Source of the DNA: Desulfitobacterium sp.
GTDB taxonomy: Bacteria > Bacillota > Desulfitobacteriia > Desulfitobacteriales > Desulfitobacteriaceae
Assembly: GCA_012799495.1 (NCBI GenBank)
Contig: JAAZLD010000333.1
Coordinates: 1 to 16,056, forward strand
Direction of reading: 5' to 3'
Length of the DNA: 16,056 bases
Program-made: the position numbers and the translations under genes
The notes under the pieces: generated by a model
What the model saw: only the letters and a program-made list of their open reading frames with translations
Databases searched by the model: none
What the model was told of the DNA's origin: nothing
Shown: positions 14,535-16,056 of the stretch, in pieces
How the letters are laid out: each line of letters starts with the position of its first letter
Numbering within the stretch: position 1 is the stretch's first letter

Positions 14535-15992
14535 ATGAATTACACCATTGTGCAAAAGGTTATTGGCAAGCTTTTATTAGCCTATGCACTGACCATGATC
14601 ATCCCTTTAGGTATAGGGGTTTTTTATCAAGAAAAAACTTTGGTGCCTTTTTTAATTTCCATTGGTTTAACAACTTTAGGGGGAAGTCTTCTTCTTTTTC
14701 AATCTCGTAGGAACAGAAATGAAAAATTAGGGATTAGGGATAGCTTTGTTATAGTAGCCGGTGCTTGGATTATTACTTCGATTTTTGGGGCCTTGCCCTT
14801 TTGGCTAGCAGATTCCGTACCTACATATATTGATGCTTTGTTTGAATCGGTTTCAGGGCTAACTACTACAGGATCAAGTGTAATTGAAAATATTGAAACT
14901 CTTCCTTATTCTATCCTTTTTTGGCGGAGCCTAAATCAGTGGCTAGGTGGAATGGGGATCATCGTACTTTTTATAATTCTTCTACCAAACACAGGTTTTG
15001 GAGCAGTCCAATTATATAATGCCGAGGTATCGGGTCCTTTAAGTAAAAGAGTGATGCCTAAAGTGCGAGATACGGCTTCAGCTATTTGGAAAATCTATGG
15101 CTTATTGACACTTATCTTAATCGGCTTTTTGTTTGGGGCGGGGATGAAGCCTTTCGATGCTATTGTTCACGGGTTTTCCACTATTTCAACAGGAGGATTT
15201 TCTACACAGAACAATAGTGTGATGGCCTTTGGTAGTTTTTCTATTGAAATGATCATAGTGGGATTTATTATTATAGCGGGTGGTAATTTTCGCATCTATT
15301 TAGAGTCTTGGAATAAAAAAACCTTGAAACCCTTTAAAAATACAGAGTTCATAGTTTATTTAGGAGTAATATTTATTGGGACCCTTGCTGTATTTTTGCT
15401 CTCTTTATTCAATCCTCAAGATTTAGGTGTTTCTTTGCGTCAAAGCTTATTTCAAGTTACTTCCTTGCTTACCGGAACAGGGTATGCTTCCGCAAACTAT
15501 GATTTATGGCCTTCAGCCTCAAAGATCATTCTCTTTTTTCTGATGTTTGTGGGAGGGTGTGCCGGCTCCACTACAGGGGGTATTAAAATTTCCCGGATGA
15601 TCTTGTTACTTAAAATTTCCTGGTCAGTTCTCAAAAGAGGTATCCATCCAAATATTGTTGATACGATTAAATTAGATGGCAAAGTGGTGGATTCCGTAGC
15701 AATTAACCTAGTTAGTATTTTCTTTTTTCTTTATATATTCATTTTTGGATTAGGCACAATTCTTTTAGCCTCTACTGGCCTTGAACCCTTTGAAGCAATG
15801 AGTGCTGTAGTAGCATCTCTTAGTAATGTGGGGCCTGGATTTGAGGGAGTAGGGCCTTTGTCTAACTATGGAGAAATTAGTTTGTTCGGCAAATCTGTGA
15901 TTATTTTATGTATGCTTTTGGGCAGGTTAGAGTTATTTACTCTCTTAATTCTTCTTCGACCGGAATTCTGGAAACCTAAAAAGGGTTGGTAA
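14535..15992 (+). CDS. trkH: TrkH potassium uptake channel subunit
   Basis: This is a 485-residue membrane channel of the Trk/Ktr superfamily, with four M1-P-M2 repeats. The four selectivity-filter loops are visible: LTTTGSS (109-115), ISTGGFS (217-223), LTGTGYA (312-318) and NVGPGFE (431-437), each with the central glycine. The gating loop in the third repeat is GGCAGSTTGGIKISR (340-354), typical of TrkH. Two N-terminal helices precede the first repeat, again as in TrkH. The AAGGAG at 14517-14522 is 12 bases from the ATG, longer than usual, over an A-rich spacer. It would import potassium with TrkA controlling it from the cytoplasm. No terminator is seen before the repeat that ends the window. 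Confidence 0.95.
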   Translation: MNYTIVQKVIGKLLLAYALTMIIPLGIGVFYQEKTLVPFLISIGLTTLGGSLLLFQSRRNRNEKLGIRDSFVIVAGAWIITSIFGALPFWLADSVPTYIDALFESVSGLTTTGSSVIENIETLPYSILFWRSLNQWLGGMGIIVLFIILLPNTGFGAVQLYNAEVSGPLSKRVMPKVRDTASAIWKIYGLLTLILIGFLFGAGMKPFDAIVHGFSTISTGGFSTQNNSVMAFGSFSIEMIIVGFIIIAGGNFRIYLESWNKKTLKPFKNTEFIVYLGVIFIGTLAVFLLSLFNPQDLGVSLRQSLFQVTSLLTGTGYASANYDLWPSASKIILFFLMFVGGCAGSTTGGIKISRMILLLKISWSVLKRGIHPNIVDTIKLDGKVVDSVAINLVSIFFFLYIFIFGLGTILLASTGLEPFEAMSAVVASLSNVGPGFEGVGPLSNYGEISLFGKSVIILCMLLGRLELFTLLILLRPEFWKPKKGW

Positions 15993-15993
15993 A

Positions 15994-16056
15994 TGAGCCA
16001 GGGGTGAGCCAGAGGGACAGGTTAAGTGGCACGCAAGCGTGCCACTTAACCTGTCC
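15994..16056. repeat. Long perfect palindrome with tandem TGAGCCAG units, cut by window edge
   Basis: A perfect inverted repeat runs from 16015 to 16056. Each arm is 20 bases (left 16015-16034, starting GGACAGGTTAAG), with only AA between them. Just before it TGAGCCAG occurs at 15994-16001 and 16005-16012, an 11-base period. The right arm reaches the last base of the window, so the symmetry may extend further. The first unit begins 2 bases after the trkH stop. No T-run is visible. The form resembles extragenic palindromic repeats of the REP class; terminator function cannot be judged without the next bases. Confidence 0.7.

Overview
The window looks like an AT-rich stretch of a Gram-positive, probably anaerobic Firmicutes (Clostridia) chromosome. 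This is inference from four things: strong AGGAGG-type ribosome binding sites at nearly every gene, frequent GTG and TTG starts, a lipoprotein-anchored (not periplasmic) binding protein, and a LUD/CCG iron-sulfur protein pair. A Desulfitobacterium or Desulfosporosinus-like relative is plausible but cannot be proved from sequence reading alone.

Layout. (1) 1-315 is the 3' end of an unrecognised gene. (2) 399-4045 is a tight four-gene cassette: ABC ATPase, ABC-2 permease, sensor histidine kinase and OmpR-type response regulator. Three of its four junctions overlap or touch, and it resembles BcrAB-like peptide-antibiotic resistance modules. (3) 4125-8754 is an iron module. A divergent minimal AraC-type regulator faces a four-gene ferric-siderophore ABC importer of the YclNOPQ/CeuBCDE type. 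A perfect 7-1-7 Fur box sits just downstream of an extended -10 promoter. The 5' leader is unusually long and holds two tandem perfect Shine-Dalgarno sequences. (4) 9013-11524 is a lutAB-like operon: a CCG-domain protein with a degenerate first half and a LUD plus 2[4Fe-4S] protein, with its own promoter and terminator. (5) 11529-12972, minus strand, is a MATE efflux pump with its own terminator, convergent with lutB. (6) 13107-15992 is a trkA-trkH potassium uptake operon. (7) The last 42 bases are a perfect 20-bp inverted repeat preceded by a short tandem repeat, cut by the window edge.

The content is mostly transport and stress handling: drug or peptide defence, iron acquisition, efflux and potassium uptake, plus one redox operon. 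I see no phage, CRISPR, tRNA, rRNA or complete insertion sequence. I found no convincing new multi-gene system. The observations most worth following are non-coding: the tandem Shine-Dalgarno leader of the iron operon, a terminator module repeated after two unrelated operons, and the palindromic repeat at the right edge.
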